A stretch of DNA of 64,000 nt, from NCBI GenBank assembly GCA_030068075.1, contig CM057842.1, positions 40,014,659-40,078,658 of the forward strand. Reading direction: 5' to 3'. The notes beneath the pieces are model-generated. The model searched no databases, was not told the DNA's origin, and saw only the letters and a program-made list of their open reading frames with translations. The stretch is from Paguma larvata (Eukaryota > Chordata > Mammalia > Carnivora > Viverridae). The position numbers and the translations under genes were made by a program. Positions 11,287-22,371 of this stretch are shown here, one piece after another (position 1 is the first letter of the stretch; the number at the start of each line of letters is the position of its first letter).

Positions 11287-12177
11287 AGAGTGCCCTTCAG
11301 GATCCCTTGTAGTGCTGGCTTATTCGTGATAAATTCTTTCAGTTTTTGTTTGTTGGGAAAAACCTTGATCTCTCCTTCTATTCTGAATGACAGGCTAGCC
11401 GGATACAGAATTCTTGGTTGCATGTCCTTCTTGCTCATCACATTGAAGATATCCTGCCATTCCTTTCTGGCTTGCCAAGTTTCTGTAGATAAGTCTGCTA
11501 CTACCCTTATATGTCTGCCTTTGTATGTTAAGGTTCTTTTGTCCCTAGCTGCTTTCAGGATTCTCTCCCTATCTTTGTATTTTGCCAGCTTCACTATGAT
11601 GTGCCGTGCAGAAGGTCTATTCAAGTTACATCTGAGGGGAGTTCTCTGTGCCTCTTGGATTTTCATGCCTGTTTCCTTCCTCATGTTGGGGAAGTTCTCA
11701 GCAATGATTTGTTCAAGAACCCCTTCAACTCCTTTCTCTCTCTCTTCTTCCTCTGGAACTCCTATGATATGGGTATTGTTTCTTTTGAGTGCATTGCTCA
11801 GCTCTCGAATTCTCCTTTCCTGTTCCTGGATCAACTTCTCTCTCTTTTTATCTGCTTCCTCTTTTTCAATGATTTTGTCTTTTAATGCACTAACTCTTTC
11901 CTCTACATCTTCGATCCGTGCTGTGGCTGCTTCCAGTTTCCCCTGTATTTCTTCCAATGTCTTCTTTAATTCTTCCTGACCGTTTTTTAAGGTCCTTGAA
12001 CTCTGCCGTGCAGGACCCCTTGCATTCATCTAAGCTTTTTTCAAGCCCAGCGATTAGTTTTATGATTATCATTCTATATTCATGTTCTGTTATGTTGCTT
12101 ATATCTGTTTTCATTAATTCTTGAGCTGTCGCTGCTTCTTGTAGATTCTTTTGAGGAGAATTCTTCCATTTCGTCAT
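11283..12177 (-). pseudogene. L1 ORF1 (RNA-binding protein), one frameshift
   Basis: ORF1p is the trimeric RNA-binding chaperone of the L1 ribonucleoprotein. The likely start is the ATG at 12177 (MTKWKN). The span is 895 nt, which is 298 codons plus one base, matching a single +1 insertion. The break maps to a six-base A run at 11983-11988 (T run on the plus strand), where one extra A shifts the frame. The 248-codon frame after it holds a coiled coil (about 11980-11780; acidic heptads such as RIEDVEERVSALKDKI), the RRM (HIIGVPEEEE onward) and the C-terminal domain (around ARKEWQDIFNVM). Length is slightly below the usual 330-370 residues. Confidence 0.92.
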
Positions 12178-12399
12178 TTTGGCTGGATGTGTTATGGGTT
12201 GTTTCTTGAAGTTGCCCTGGAAAGGAAAACCGAGGTTTAGCTGGGCCCTGTCTGTTTTTGCCTTCGTTCCTTGTTAGCTGTAGCACCTTTTCCCCCGGAT
12301 TCTTGGAGTTGAGAGAGACTATGGTTTCAGTCGTCCCCATTTAAAGGGCAAGCGAAATACTGGAGCCCCCTACTCCTCCGCCATGTTGCCCCGACTCCC
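12178..12399 (-). promoter_or_regulatory. short L1 leader with YY1-type site
   Basis: This 222 nt region is the L1 5' end. The plus strand reads GCCATGTT at 12380-12387, matching the YY1 core GCCATnTT, at +13 to +20 from the L1 5' terminus; the well-studied human L1 has its YY1 site at nearly the same place. An upstream 86-codon open frame (12340-12080) overlaps ORF1 in another frame. No other promoter element is visible. Promoter activity today is unknown. Confidence 0.6.
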
Positions 12400-12414
12400 G
12401 TAAGGTATTATTTA
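12400..12414. repeat. L1 target-site duplication, right copy
   Basis: Fifteen bases identical to 7122-7136, adjoining the L1 5' end. Removing the L1 and one copy would restore the pre-insertion site. Confidence 0.93.
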
Positions 12415-12815
12415 AATAAAACTAGCTTCCTTTACTAGTAAGAGAATATGTTGAGACATTAAGAAAATGCACTTGGTTAAAGGACCAATATAAGAATTAG
12501 AATTAATCTACAAGTTGGGAAGGTCTGTGAGACAAACTAATTTTTGGGGGAAGAAATGTAGTAGTTAAAATAAAGGAAGCAACAATAATGGAAAAGAAAA
12601 TTAATCCACCTCATGAAGGTTATTTGGTTTTTCTACCTTCTAACATTTCAGGTAAGTTTTTGGAAGACACTTTTGATTTAAAAGCATAGGGCAAATACGT
12701 AGATGTTCGGGTCTTCAGTATGTTAAGAGAACTGAAAGATAAAAGAAAATGAGAAATAATATGAACATCTTACTTTGGAACTTCCTAAATTTACTTGCTT
12801 TGGTGTTTAAACACT
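12415..12815. other. no recognised feature
   Basis: AT-rich flank of the L1. No repeat phrase beyond the possible end of the interrupted MIR. Confidence 0.5.
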
Positions 12816-12893
12816 CATGCACACGCATACACACACACACATGCACACACACAGAATCAGCTTGCACATACAAACACACACATACAAACACTT
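12816..12893 (+). repeat. imperfect CA-rich microsatellite
   Basis: CA units interrupted by catg, agaatcagcttg and ataca steps over about 75 bp. The cysteine-valine open frame on the reverse strand is an artefact of this repeat. Confidence 0.85.
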
Positions 12894-13600
12894 TTTTAGT
12901 GGAGGCATCAGAAGAGAGTGTTTCTTTATTATGTCAGATTCGAGAGTAAAGACATCTTTCAAATGATGAAATCCTTTTCTTTCAGGAAAGCCAATTCTTA
13001 TATCCTCCCTGAACTTCTCTCTTTTAATCTGTTTAAAAAATATATTCCAAGTCACAACAAAACTCACCTGGAAACAATGAGAAGATAAAAAGCAAAGCAA
13101 AACAAAATAAACAAGATGAGAGTCGATCTACACAATTGAACATCAGAAAAAGAGTAGAAATGGACACTTCTCTCCAGCATTTGTATTGCCACACTTAGCT
13201 GGTTCCATAGCAAAGGCCAACCTGTCTCAGTTATAGTTGTAAACTTTTTTATGTGGGGCATATATGACAAGAGCAATCATTTTTGCTTTCACGGCTAAGC
13301 AATATTTTAGAATAAGATTTAAAGACTGGCCATAAAGAAAAATGCAAACCCTTCTTTTTCCAGCAACATATTGCAACTTATTGGTGCCATATACTAGGTG
13401 GAGGATTTTTATTTTCTGGAAATATTTTCATACGCTTTTCTCTCACTATTTGGGATGGTCTCCTTCTGAATACATTACAGTAGTAATGAATAGGGTGTCT
13501 TAGGGCAGAGTATTTTTGTGTTAGCATGTTTGAACAGTGTTCTCAGACATCCATCATCCTTCTGAACTGTGGTTGACTACTGTCCATATAGGTGTGTTTT
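12894..13600. other. no recognised feature
   Basis: AT-rich, apparently unique; frames under 100 codons with no recognisable protein. Confidence 0.5.
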
Positions 13601-13614
13601 AAAAAGTGAATATC

Positions 13615-13831
13615 AGAGCGCCTGGGTGGCTCAGTCGGTTAAGCGGCCGACTTCACCTCAGGTCATGATCTCACGGTCTGTGAGTTCGAGCCCCGCGTTG
13701 GGCTCTGTGCTGACAGCTCAGAGCCTGGAGTCTGCTTCAGATTCTGTATCTCCCACTCTCTCTGCCCTTTCCTTGCTCAGTCTCTGTGTCTCTGTCTCTC
13801 AAAAAAAAAAAAAAAAAACACTAAAAAAAAT
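13615..13831 (+). mobile_element. CAN-type SINE, forward, 14 bp TSD
   Basis: A well-preserved copy with gcgcctgggtggctcagtcg head, ctgtgagttcgagccccgcg B-box region, cagagcctggagtctgcttc body, CT tract and an 18-base A run. It is flanked by perfect 14 bp duplications (aaaaagtgaatatc at 13601-13614 and 13832-13845). The first bases of the SINE are missing (agagcgcc instead of ggggcgcc). It is among the youngest insertions here. Confidence 0.96.
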
Positions 13832-13845
13832 AAAAAGTGAATATC

Positions 13846-15367
13846 TTCATCTAATAAAGTATAGCGTATTTGATATATTCTGCAGGAAGACTCATTACTG
13901 TGATTAGTCCCACCAAGACTGATATTTTGCTAAATGCTACCTACCTGAGACCGATCATATTTTAAGCAGGTTTCTGGTCCACTAAGGAGTTTTTACCTCT
14001 CTCTAGAAGTCTCTCCTCATCATAGCAGTGTTGCTGTGATAAGAGATGGGATGCTTGGAAAAGATAAAAACAGTGTTTAAGGCTGATTCTTGTTAAAGCA
14101 AGATAAGATCTGATTAGAAAAATGCACTAGCAGTAGTTGGATTTGTTTTTGAAATTAGAGATAAATACACGCTTTTCATGCGAATTGATGGAATGAAAGT
14201 ATATGGAATTTATTGTATGTGCTTATAGTAGATATTGAGATACAAAGTTTTAATAATAAAAAATATATTACCATGCAATATCCATTCTGGTTTTGGAAGA
14301 AACTAGTTTTGTTGGATTTTTCCATATGATATTCAATTCTTAGAATGTTTTTTAAAAAACATTCCAAATTTAAACATGTTTACACATGTACCTACAGACA
14401 TACATTCATCAGAGTGACATGAAAATTATTTTTATGTCTCCATGTACTTATTACAAGTGTTATTTTCTTCAAACCAAGTGTATTTATTGATTTTAAATTC
14501 ATCTTTGAGAAGATGGCCTCATGTACTGTTAGTGGCACTGTACTTTATTGTGGTTTATACATATTTTTTCAAGTGACATTTTATATTTGATTTACCAAAT
14601 ATAGCATATTTTGTGTAATTAGTAATATTTTCCAAGTTTTGATTAGCTGTCTGTAATATGGGCCAATTACTTTCCATATTATAATTTTTCTGCATTGTGA
14701 TCTTTAGAATGGATTATACATTTACTTGTTTCTAAGAGATGATTTTTTATAGAGTTTTCAGAAAGATTGTTAATTATTTCCAGTAGTATTTAATAGAACA
14801 CCATGCTGATCATCTGTTGAAGGGAGCAAATATTAACACTATTTACTATCCTTGAGATGAAATTTTTGTGAGTTTCTGGGTATGACGCATACTATAGTAC
14901 TTACCCCTGGAATTTATTTTTAACTTTTTAATGTACATTTACTGAGCTGGCCTTGGTAACATAATGAATGCAAAAGCCACAGGCTTTGAGTGTGCTTAAA
15001 CTGATGAAACAAACAAACAGACATGTGCTCTGGAGACCATAGTAGTTGATTAGTTTGCATTCTGCCCAAAACTTTTCACTGTGAGCATAGTCACTAAAAT
15101 AATTTGATTTTCAAATATTAAGTTTAGATCAATCCCAGGTTCAGTGAAAATACAAAAGAGAAGACTGATTAGAGTAAAACTTTTGTTTATCAAACTTAAA
15201 AACCCATCAGTATGTTGAAGTACGTCAATTATGTGATCAGTGTAGAAAAATGGAAAATGTTTTTTTCAAGTTTTAAACATCCCATATTCTGAAAGTGGGA
15301 TGCCTTTGTGGTATCATTACTCTTTGATTATTAAGGTTTTTTGTTGTTGTTGTTGTTTTGTTAGGTA
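13846..15367. other. AT-rich sequence, nothing recognised
   Basis: About 1.5 kb of AT-rich DNA without a gene or nameable repeat. A short (TTG)5 run ends at 15356. Confidence 0.5.
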
Positions 15368-15545
15368 GAGATTAGAAACAGAAGCTTCAAAGTCAGACAT
15401 AATGAAGCTTGGACTCTGGTTATACCTCCTACTAGCCTCACATCAATTTTCTGATTTATAGAATGGAGACAATAATACCTACTCTGTAGAGTTGTTGTCA
15501 GGATTAAGTGACAGATCTATACGAGCCTTTAGAATACTACCTGGC
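15368..15545 (+). repeat. MIR, forward
   Basis: Phrases in MIR order: ttcaaagtcagacat, tcaattttctgatttatagaatgg, agacaataatacctact, tagagttgttgtcaggatta and agaatactacctggc. Confidence 0.75.
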
Positions 15546-15654
15546 TGAAAGTCATGGAAACGTTAGTGATACTGTTTTTATTCTGATGGTGGTGTTGCTG
15601 TTGTTGACTTCTCGGGTTAGATGGCATGTTAGTCAGGCAATCATATCATTCTGA

Positions 15655-15750
15655 TCTCTTCGGATATTAATAATTAATTACTTATTAATTACTTAATAAT
15701 AATAATAATAAATAATTAATTACTTCAGGTAACTAATAATTAATAATGAA
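15655..15750. repeat. AT-only low-complexity tract
   Basis: Repeated taattaatta and (AAT)n steps. The units ttaattactt recur four times with small changes. Confidence 0.8.
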
Positions 15751-15989
15751 TGCCTGGGGAAAACTAGTAAGGATAAGCTGTATTAGGAGATTTTCATTTT
15801 TGTAACCAAATTCTAAATCCCAACCTTCAGCTGAACTTGCTGGGATTTTCTCAAGCGCAGTCCACCTGGACTGTGATACAGTCACCTTGAATACAGTCGT
15901 CAATGGAGGCTCCATGCATAGACTTTAGAAATGAAAGACATTTGACTCCATCAGAGTATTCAAACCTATTTGTATTTTATCTATGCCCT

Positions 15990-16100
15990 GCAGATGAGGA
16001 CCAAATATATTGCTTTCCACCAGATACCCAGTGTCTAGCATAGAGACAAACCCTATGTTATAGCACATAGTAAACCTTAAGCATATATTTGTTGAATACA
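15990..16100 (+). repeat. L2 3' end fragment, forward
   Basis: The phrases cccagtgtctagcatagag, agcacatagtaaacctt and atatttgttgaata follow the conserved L2 3' terminus. Confidence 0.6.
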
Positions 16101-16160
16101 TTTATCAGAGAGGACATTAAATCATAATACCATTGAGAAATTTCTACTCCCCTCTTCTTT

Positions 16161-16396
16161 CTTTTTCTTTTTAAAATTTTATTTATTTTGAGAGACAGAG
16201 AGACAGAGAAACAGAGATGGAGACAGAGCGAAAGCATGTGTGTGAACAGAGAGGAGCAGAGAGAGAGAATCCCAAATGGGCTCTGTGCCGTCAGCACCAA
16301 GTCCTACTCAGAGCTCAATCCTGTGAACCGTGAGGTCATGACCTCAGCTGAAACCAAGAGTCGGACGCTTAACCTACTAAGACACTCAGATGTCCC
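16161..16396 (-). mobile_element. CAN-type SINE, reverse, old
   Basis: The reverse strand has the tRNA-like head (gacatctgagtgtcttagta, heavily mutated), B-box region and CT tract; the A-rich tail shows as ttttaaaattttatttatttt. More diverged than most copies. A possible eroded TSD is cctcttctt-like sequence on both sides. Confidence 0.88.
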
Positions 16397-17376
16397 ATCC
16401 TGTCTTCTTCTTAATATTCTGTAAATAATTAGAAAATCTATTGTCAAGTTTTCAAGTGATTTTCTTCCTCATTACAGATGTATCAATCTATATTCTTGGG
16501 TACTTGCTATTATTCTAGGGGTAGCAAAGCATAATCGGTTAGAAAGTTACTGACTTAGCTCACTGATTGCAAAGAAAAAAATGACAACCAAGGGCAAGAA
16601 AAAGAGAAAATTCAAGAGCTCTTTTATGATTTAGCTGCCAGTGGCTCCCAGTCTGTCTTTAAATTTTTAAACAAGAACATCTGATTAGCCCACCTTGGGT
16701 GAGTTGTCTGCCTTTGGACCAATCAGCTATAGCCAGGGGAAATACCACTTATTAGTGACATTTGGTAAGAATCCACCCCTATGAGTCAGGCCCCTAGGTG
16801 ATAGCACTGTAAGACTGGGAACATAACCCATCTCTATCAGAAAGGGATAAGCTATCCTGTGCTAACGAATAACCCTAAAGTCGTTGTGACATCAACAAGT
16901 TTCACTTCTTACTTTTAGCCCATTTCCATTGCTGAGTGCTTGGAGGACTCCGCTGTCCATCTCCTCAGTCAGGGACTCAGGTTGACAGCAGTCTGTACCG
17001 AGATATGCGCTGTCCAATATAGTAGCATTTAGCCAGATGTTTAAATCTAACTTGAAAATGAACTTGAAAATAGTTGCAGTAAAATACAAATCTAGCTCTT
17101 CCGTCATGTCACCCATGTGTCACATTCTCAGTGGCCTGTTGTAGTGTAGCTGGTGGCTATGCAGAGAACATTTCCATCTTTCTAGAAAACTCTAGTGGAC
17201 AGTACTCATCTGTTGCTCCTCACTGTGGCAGAAGAAAAGAGAGCTCTGGGAGGTCTTGAGCTGACTATGATATGCCTTAGCTGAGGAGCAACATGCATCA
17301 CTTCTGCTCACAGTAATGGCCCACCAAATTTCAGGGCCCTACCCAGTATCCAGAGGTTCAGGAAATATAATCCTCC
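16397..17376. other. no recognised feature
   Basis: Nearly 1 kb of apparently unique sequence of moderate GC. Short frames only. It adjoins the MLT2-type LTR. Confidence 0.45.
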
Positions 17377-17884
17377 TGTGATAGTTAATTTATGTGTCTA
17401 CCTGACTGGACCACAGGATACCCAGAGAACTGGTTAAACATTATTTCTGGGTATATATGTGAGCGTTCTCAGAAGAGATGAGTATTCGAATTGGTGGACC
17501 GAATAAACCATATTACTTTCCCAATGCCAGAGGGCATAATCTAATCTATTGAGATCCTGAATAAAGTAGGAAGGCAGAGGAAGGCTGAATTTGCTCTCTG
17601 ACTGGCTGCATAGCTGGAAGATTGATCTCTTTCCTTTGGTGCTTTGGGTTTTTAGGCCCTCCATCTTGGATTCTGGAATGTGCACCTCTGATTGGTTTTC
17701 TGGCCCTCGGAGCTACATAGCCAGCTTTCCTGGGTCTCCGGCTTACAGGTGGCACACTGTGGGACTTCTCAGCTTCCATAATCATGGAGCCAGTACCTTA
17801 TAATAAATCTTTGTCTCTATATCTATATTTACAGATATATATATTGCATTGATTCTGTTTCCCTGCAAAACCCTGACTAAAATG
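17377..17884 (+). mobile_element. MLT2-type ERV-L solo LTR, forward
   Basis: It starts tgtgatagttaatttatgtg and ends with tgattctgtttccctgcaaa followed by accctgactaaaatg, the typical ends of MLT2 LTRs. Between them lie aaacattatttctgggt, a ggcggagg-like segment and cttctcagcttccataatca in the expected order, a poly(A) signal aataaa at 17802-17807 and a (TA)n-rich stretch after it. No internal proviral sequence is present on either side, so it is a solo LTR. It is clearly diverged and short of clean TSDs. Confidence 0.8.
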
Positions 17885-18136
17885 CTGGCAACGTGACCAG
17901 AGATGGAAACCGAGACATATTTGGAGAAATAGGACTAATAATAGTCACACAAACCAACAGGCCTTTACCATAACAGCAAACATTGCAAAACATGTAATAC
18001 TTATTTTTTTTTCTTCAGTTAAATATCTGTGGCTTCTCTTTTCCTTAGGGGAATAGCGTTGGACATAGAATCTTTATGTTTGACCTGGAATGTTCACACC
18101 ATCCAAAGAGCTACCAAACTTTTTGTGTATTAGAGT

Positions 18137-18159
18137 ATGTGTGTATGTGCGTGTCTGTA

Positions 18160-18238
<79 letters not shown>
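18137..18238 (+). repeat. compound (GT)n(GA)n microsatellite
   Basis: A degenerate GT region (18137-18163) leads into about 15 perfect GT units (to 18194), followed directly by 22 perfect GA units (18195-18238). Reverse-strand coding frames across it are artefacts. Confidence 0.97.
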
Positions 18239-18243
<5 letters not shown>

Positions 18244-18509
18244 GGGGGAAAACAAACAAAAAAGAGGAAAGAAATGGGGTAGATAAGAAACTGGTTGGCG
18301 TCATTGCTTTTCTAATCATACATAAGAGAAGTATTCAAATGACGTGTTTCTGCTCTCAGAACATTGAATTTGTGTGACACTATTAGTTCTATAAGCTAGA
18401 AGAAAAAGTAGCCAGTCTTAAGAATGCAAGGAGAACAACTGTGCTTTTGAAGAGCACCCCTTCACTCTCTAAACGTCTGGCAGCAGTATTCTTTGTAGCC
18501 AGAGTTGAG

Positions 18510-18705
18510 ACCATGGAGTATGTGCCACGTATTATACTAATTCTGTTACATTATTAATTGTTTAATGCTTGTCACCTCAAAATTGTACAAATAAAGGATT
18601 GTTAAACAGCCAGGTTAAGATCATAAAGCTAAAAGGTAGTAGACATGGTACTGTAATCATGTCTGTCTGAACATTCTGGATTCCAGTCCAAGCCTTTGGT
18701 GACGA
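18510..18705 (-). repeat. MIR, reverse
   Basis: tatgtgccacgtattatact, tttaatgcttgtcacctcaa, ttaagatcataaagctaaaa and ggattccagtccaa follow the complement of MIR in order. Confidence 0.65.
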
Positions 18706-18824
18706 GAATACCGTTCTTCATCATTTCCTTACATTTCCCCCTACCAGGGCTTAGATAATAATTAAAGAACAAATGGTAGAAACTCAGATTTCCCGAATAC
18801 CCTTAATCTTTCTTTGAATAACTT

Positions 18825-18925
18825 ATCTTACCGATGAAACAAGAGGGCTCCAGAGATTCAGGCTGTTGATTAAGGTCACAGAGGTAGCTATTAGCAGAGG
18901 CAGGGCGGAGACCAAGGCCTGCGGA
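18825..18925 (-). repeat. MIR fragment, reverse
   Basis: gatgaaacaagagggctcca, ttaaggtcacagaggtagct and gcagggcggagacc match the complement of the MIR core. Confidence 0.55.
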
Positions 18926-20945
18926 GGACCAGAGCTAGTTACACTCACAGGGGCAGAGGAAAAGGGTGATGACTCTACAGCTACTTGATCTACTTCCATT
19001 CACTTTTTCTCACATTATTTCACTCAGCAGAGTTTGGAAAGTATTCTATATGTCTAGCCCCTCAAGTAGGTCAGCAGGACAGAACTCTGATCAGACATGG
19101 TCTCTACAATTGTGGAGAGTGTTACTAATTGCGGCATAAATTTAGGTACTCATTTGAAATTTCAAGATGTTTTCTACCTTTCAGGCCTTTGAGACTTTAA
19201 AATAAATGCTAGTTGGTGTTAGCACCTTCATACTCCAAAATCAATTTTATTCTTCATGCTCAAAAGAGCACACGTGCCTCTGTAGAATGGATAATGTCAC
19301 TCCAGGTTTGTTAGGCTGCTTAGCATTGTACTCTCAGCAAGACTTCTGAGACTCTCTGCCCATTGCTGGGTTGTAGAGTTTTCTGGATTTGAACCAGTAA
19401 CCCAGAAGCGATAGGATTTATATTCTGTGTGTGACCCAGTTACAATCTCTGGCACCTCCTGTTTTCTCCAAAGGGGTGATTTATTACTGCACAACAGATC
19501 TTTATACATTTTTTCGGTTACAAGGTATTCACTGGGGCCTGCTCGTGCACTTGCTGTTTGAAGACCTTGCTTTCTGAATTCTTTTAATGCTAAGCCATCT
19601 ATCTTGAATGCTCAGTTTAAGCAAACTTGACTCCCTTTTGCTATCAGATACCCTATTTATAAGGGTAATTTCATGCCATTTACACAGGAAAAGCATGGCA
19701 TTTGCTTTTCACGTAAAGAATTATGTTTTGTTCTTAGTGCTTCAGAGATTGTAAAAATGTACCCAGTTTGCTTTGGAGGATTTTTCCCCTGGAAAGAAAA
19801 ATTAAATCTTAATCTACTTTATAAAATTCTGTCTTATTACTTTGATGATATTCACTCACAATAGGTTTCTGCCTGTGTTCTGAAAGAGAAAAGATAAACC
19901 ATCCTCCAAACTGAAATCTATATTTCATGAGAAGACAGACAAAGAGAAGGAAGGCTGTTAGTAATGTATAGTATATGATGTACCTCTCTTCTTGGGTTTT
20001 GAAACCACGCATCAGATACATAAAAGGATGTACAAGGTAGCTATTATATTTACTTGTACACAGGCCATAATTTATTGTCCAAGAATATTTCATCGTTTGG
20101 ATTGAAAAGTAAGGCACGCAGTGTACTGGATGCTGACGTTTCCCCTGCCTGCTTTTCCAGCCTGCTTTTCCAGCCCACTATATGCATTCATCAGGGACTG
20201 TGAATGATGACAGCTCATGGCTCACTACCCCCAAAGAGCTGGCCTCCCTTCTCCAAAGAGTTGCCTCAGCTGATAAAGGCCATGCCACCAAGGAAGTCAC
20301 ATAGTAATCACTGATCTGGAGCTACTGAAGTCACCACCTCACCTCAACGTGATTTATCTCTGTGATGCAATTTGTGTTCCCCAGTCTGCGTGGATCCGGC
20401 AAAGCTAGACTTAATGAGAACCCGTCCTTTGCCTGTGTCCTTTCCTTGCCTTATTCTTGCTTCTTTCCTTCTTTTGATGCCTTACCCATACCAGGGATGT
20501 AAGGCTTTTAAGAAGGTTTTCCTTTAAGATTGATCTTAGAAGGTATGAAGAATGTGGCTGAGGGTAAGATGATGGCCTTCTTTTCCTCCCGGATTCTTAG
20601 GGACAGAGAGCTACAGGGAGAACATCTGCTTGGTGGGTAAATGATGGAAAAGGGTCACCGAGGTACAAGGCCATATTTCTGAACGACCCCGGTGATGGAT
20701 CAGGTTTATAGAAGTTCACGACCAGTGACCAGTACGGATCGCCTATTTTGTGTATTTTTAAAATTTCATTCATTATTTTTTCAACTGCAAATGTGGTCTT
20801 CTTTTAAAAGGACAAATCTTCGTTGCAGAAGAATACCAAATAATGGATGTAGATACTTTCTCCCTTCCAGGAATGGGGAATTGATTCTCCTCCCTTGAAT
20901 ATGGGGTAGACTTCATATCTTCGAAAGAATACGGTATAGAAAAGG
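18926..20945. other. no recognised feature
   Basis: Two kilobases without a gene. The only structure noted is a direct repeat cctgcttttccag at about 20147-20172 and a weak L2-like phrase near 19080-19115. Confidence 0.45.
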
Positions 20946-20947
20946 GG

Positions 20948-21528
20948 GGTGGGATAACTTTGAGAAACCTGGCAAATGCTGCCTTAACAAAGTGCTTGAG
21001 GTTAGCATTGTCCATGGTAACTCATGTTAATGTCATGTACCCACCGATGCAATGTCATGAGTAGGACACTTCACCTCTCCGATTATTCATCCAAATCCAA
21101 AACCCTAGTCTCATCCTGAGAAAACATCAGATAAACCAAAACCAAGGGACATTGTACAAAATAACTGATCAGTATGTGTCAAAAATTTCAAGGACATGGA
21201 AAACAAAAACAAAAAAAAAAAAAAAAAAGAGAGAGAGAGAGATTAACAGACTGTCCTAGATCTGAGAGGACTGAATCTGACTAGACTAGAACTTAGTGCA
21301 CAAAGAGGGCGTTAATGAAAAAACAATCATGATATCCAAATCATATGTGTAATTAAGTTAACAGTGTTGGACCAATGTTGATTTCTTATTTTTGTAATGC
21401 ATATTATAGTTATATAAGAAAACATTAAGGGCAACAGAATAAAGAGTGTATAGACAGGCATTCTCTGTACTGTTTTGCAATTTTTCTGTAAATCTATATT
21501 ATTCCAACATAAAAAAAAAAAAACTTTT
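20948..21528 (+). mobile_element. old L1M 3' end, forward
   Basis: Phrases of the old L1M 3' untranslated region occur in order: ggcaaatgctgccttaac, gatgcaatgtcatgag, ctgagaaaacatcagataaa, gggacattgtacaaaataac, caatgttgatttcttatttt, ctctgtactgttttgcaa and attattccaacat followed by an A run. It is the sense-strand counterpart of the reverse fragment at 41290-42330. An A tract plus (GA)n has arisen inside it at 21201-21241. Confidence 0.75.
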
Positions 21529-21804
21529 ACGGCAGAGGAAGAGATAGAGCATCATTGCTTCAGTGCAGAGAGTTTTCTATCTGAAAATCAGTGATTAACT
21601 GAAATTATCAGAACCACTGGGTGTAATCCTAGATATAATTAGCTACTTTTAATCTAGGAGCCCCCAAATTTGGAATTCCAGATTAATTTGAGGAAAAAAA
21701 TTACTCTTTTAAATTATTTAAAATCTCTTCACCGTCCAAAGTAAATTTCAAGATCTCACTATGTTCCAGGCACTGGCAATATTAAGAGTCATGTGTCCGC
21801 ATTA

Positions 21805-21992
21805 TACAGTTTGTGCCTTAGAGGCTGGCCGTCTGAGCCCGAATCTTCAATTTCATTTGTATGATATAACAATTTTTGGCCTCAGTTTATTTGACTGGGA
21901 AATGGAGTCATAAGAACAGTATTTATAGAGTAGGAAGATTAATAGAGATAATGCATATGCAGCAGTTAGTAGACAGTCATGAGTATATGTTA
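21805..21992 (+). repeat. MIR, forward
   Basis: gtgccttagaggctggccgt, ggcctcagtttatttgactg, gaaatggagtcataagaaca and gattaatagagataatgc follow MIR order; somewhat rearranged in the head. Confidence 0.6.
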
Positions 21993-22151
21993 AGTATTGT
22001 ATTATCATGATTATTATAAGGGTCATGTGATATATGAGTCAGGTGATATATAAGAGTCATCTGATATATATGCCTAACTTGGTATTATTAGCACTGCTAT
22101 TATCAACTATCTTTACAGTACTGTAAATTTTATTATATATGCATATACATA

Positions 22152-22356
22152 TTTTTATTTTTTTAATTTTTATTTATTTTTGAGAGAGAGCGCGAGTTGG
22201 GGAGGGGCAGAGAGAGAGGGACACACAGAATCTAAAGCAGGCTCCAGACTCTGAGATGTCAGCACAGAACCTGATGCGGGGCTCAGACTCACGGACCCCG
22301 AGATCATGGCCTGAGTTGAAGTCAGTGCTTAACCGACTGAGCCACCCAGGTGCCCC
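22152..22356 (-). mobile_element. CAN-type SINE, reverse
   Basis: Ends with gccacccaggtgcccc (head), carries the B-box region and the agcaggctccag body complement, and starts with the T-rich tail complement. gcatatacatattt at 22141-22154 and gcatatatattt at 22360-22371 look like an eroded TSD. Confidence 0.94.
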
Positions 22357-22371
22357 TGTGCATATATATTT

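Larger units (their letters stand above)
7137..12399 (-). mobile_element. near-full-length carnivore L1 (LINE-1), reverse
   Basis: A 5.26 kb non-LTR retrotransposon. On the minus strand it has, in order, a short leader (12399 to 12178), ORF1 (12177-11283), ORF2 (from 11286 or 11235 to about 7316), a G-rich 3' untranslated region and an A-rich 3' end seen as T-rich sequence at 7137-7165. Perfect 15 bp duplications flank it, as expected for target-primed reverse transcription. The copy is dead: ORF1 has a frameshift, and ORF2 has at least three in-frame stops plus frameshifts. The leader is only about 220 nt, yet a YY1-type site lies at +13 to +20 from the 5' end, so the 5' end looks like a transcription start rather than a random truncation. 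The intact TSD argues for a moderately young insertion. Confidence 0.97.

Noticed and set aside
11269..11979. 236-codon open frame on the plus strand across L1 ORF1
   Set aside because: It is antisense to the ORF1 coding strand, leucine- and serine-rich, and explained by the codon composition of ORF1. It is not in the position of the primate antisense ORF0.
13569..13907. 112-codon frame across a SINE
   Set aside because: The translation is the CAN SINE itself; similar frames occur over several other SINE copies.
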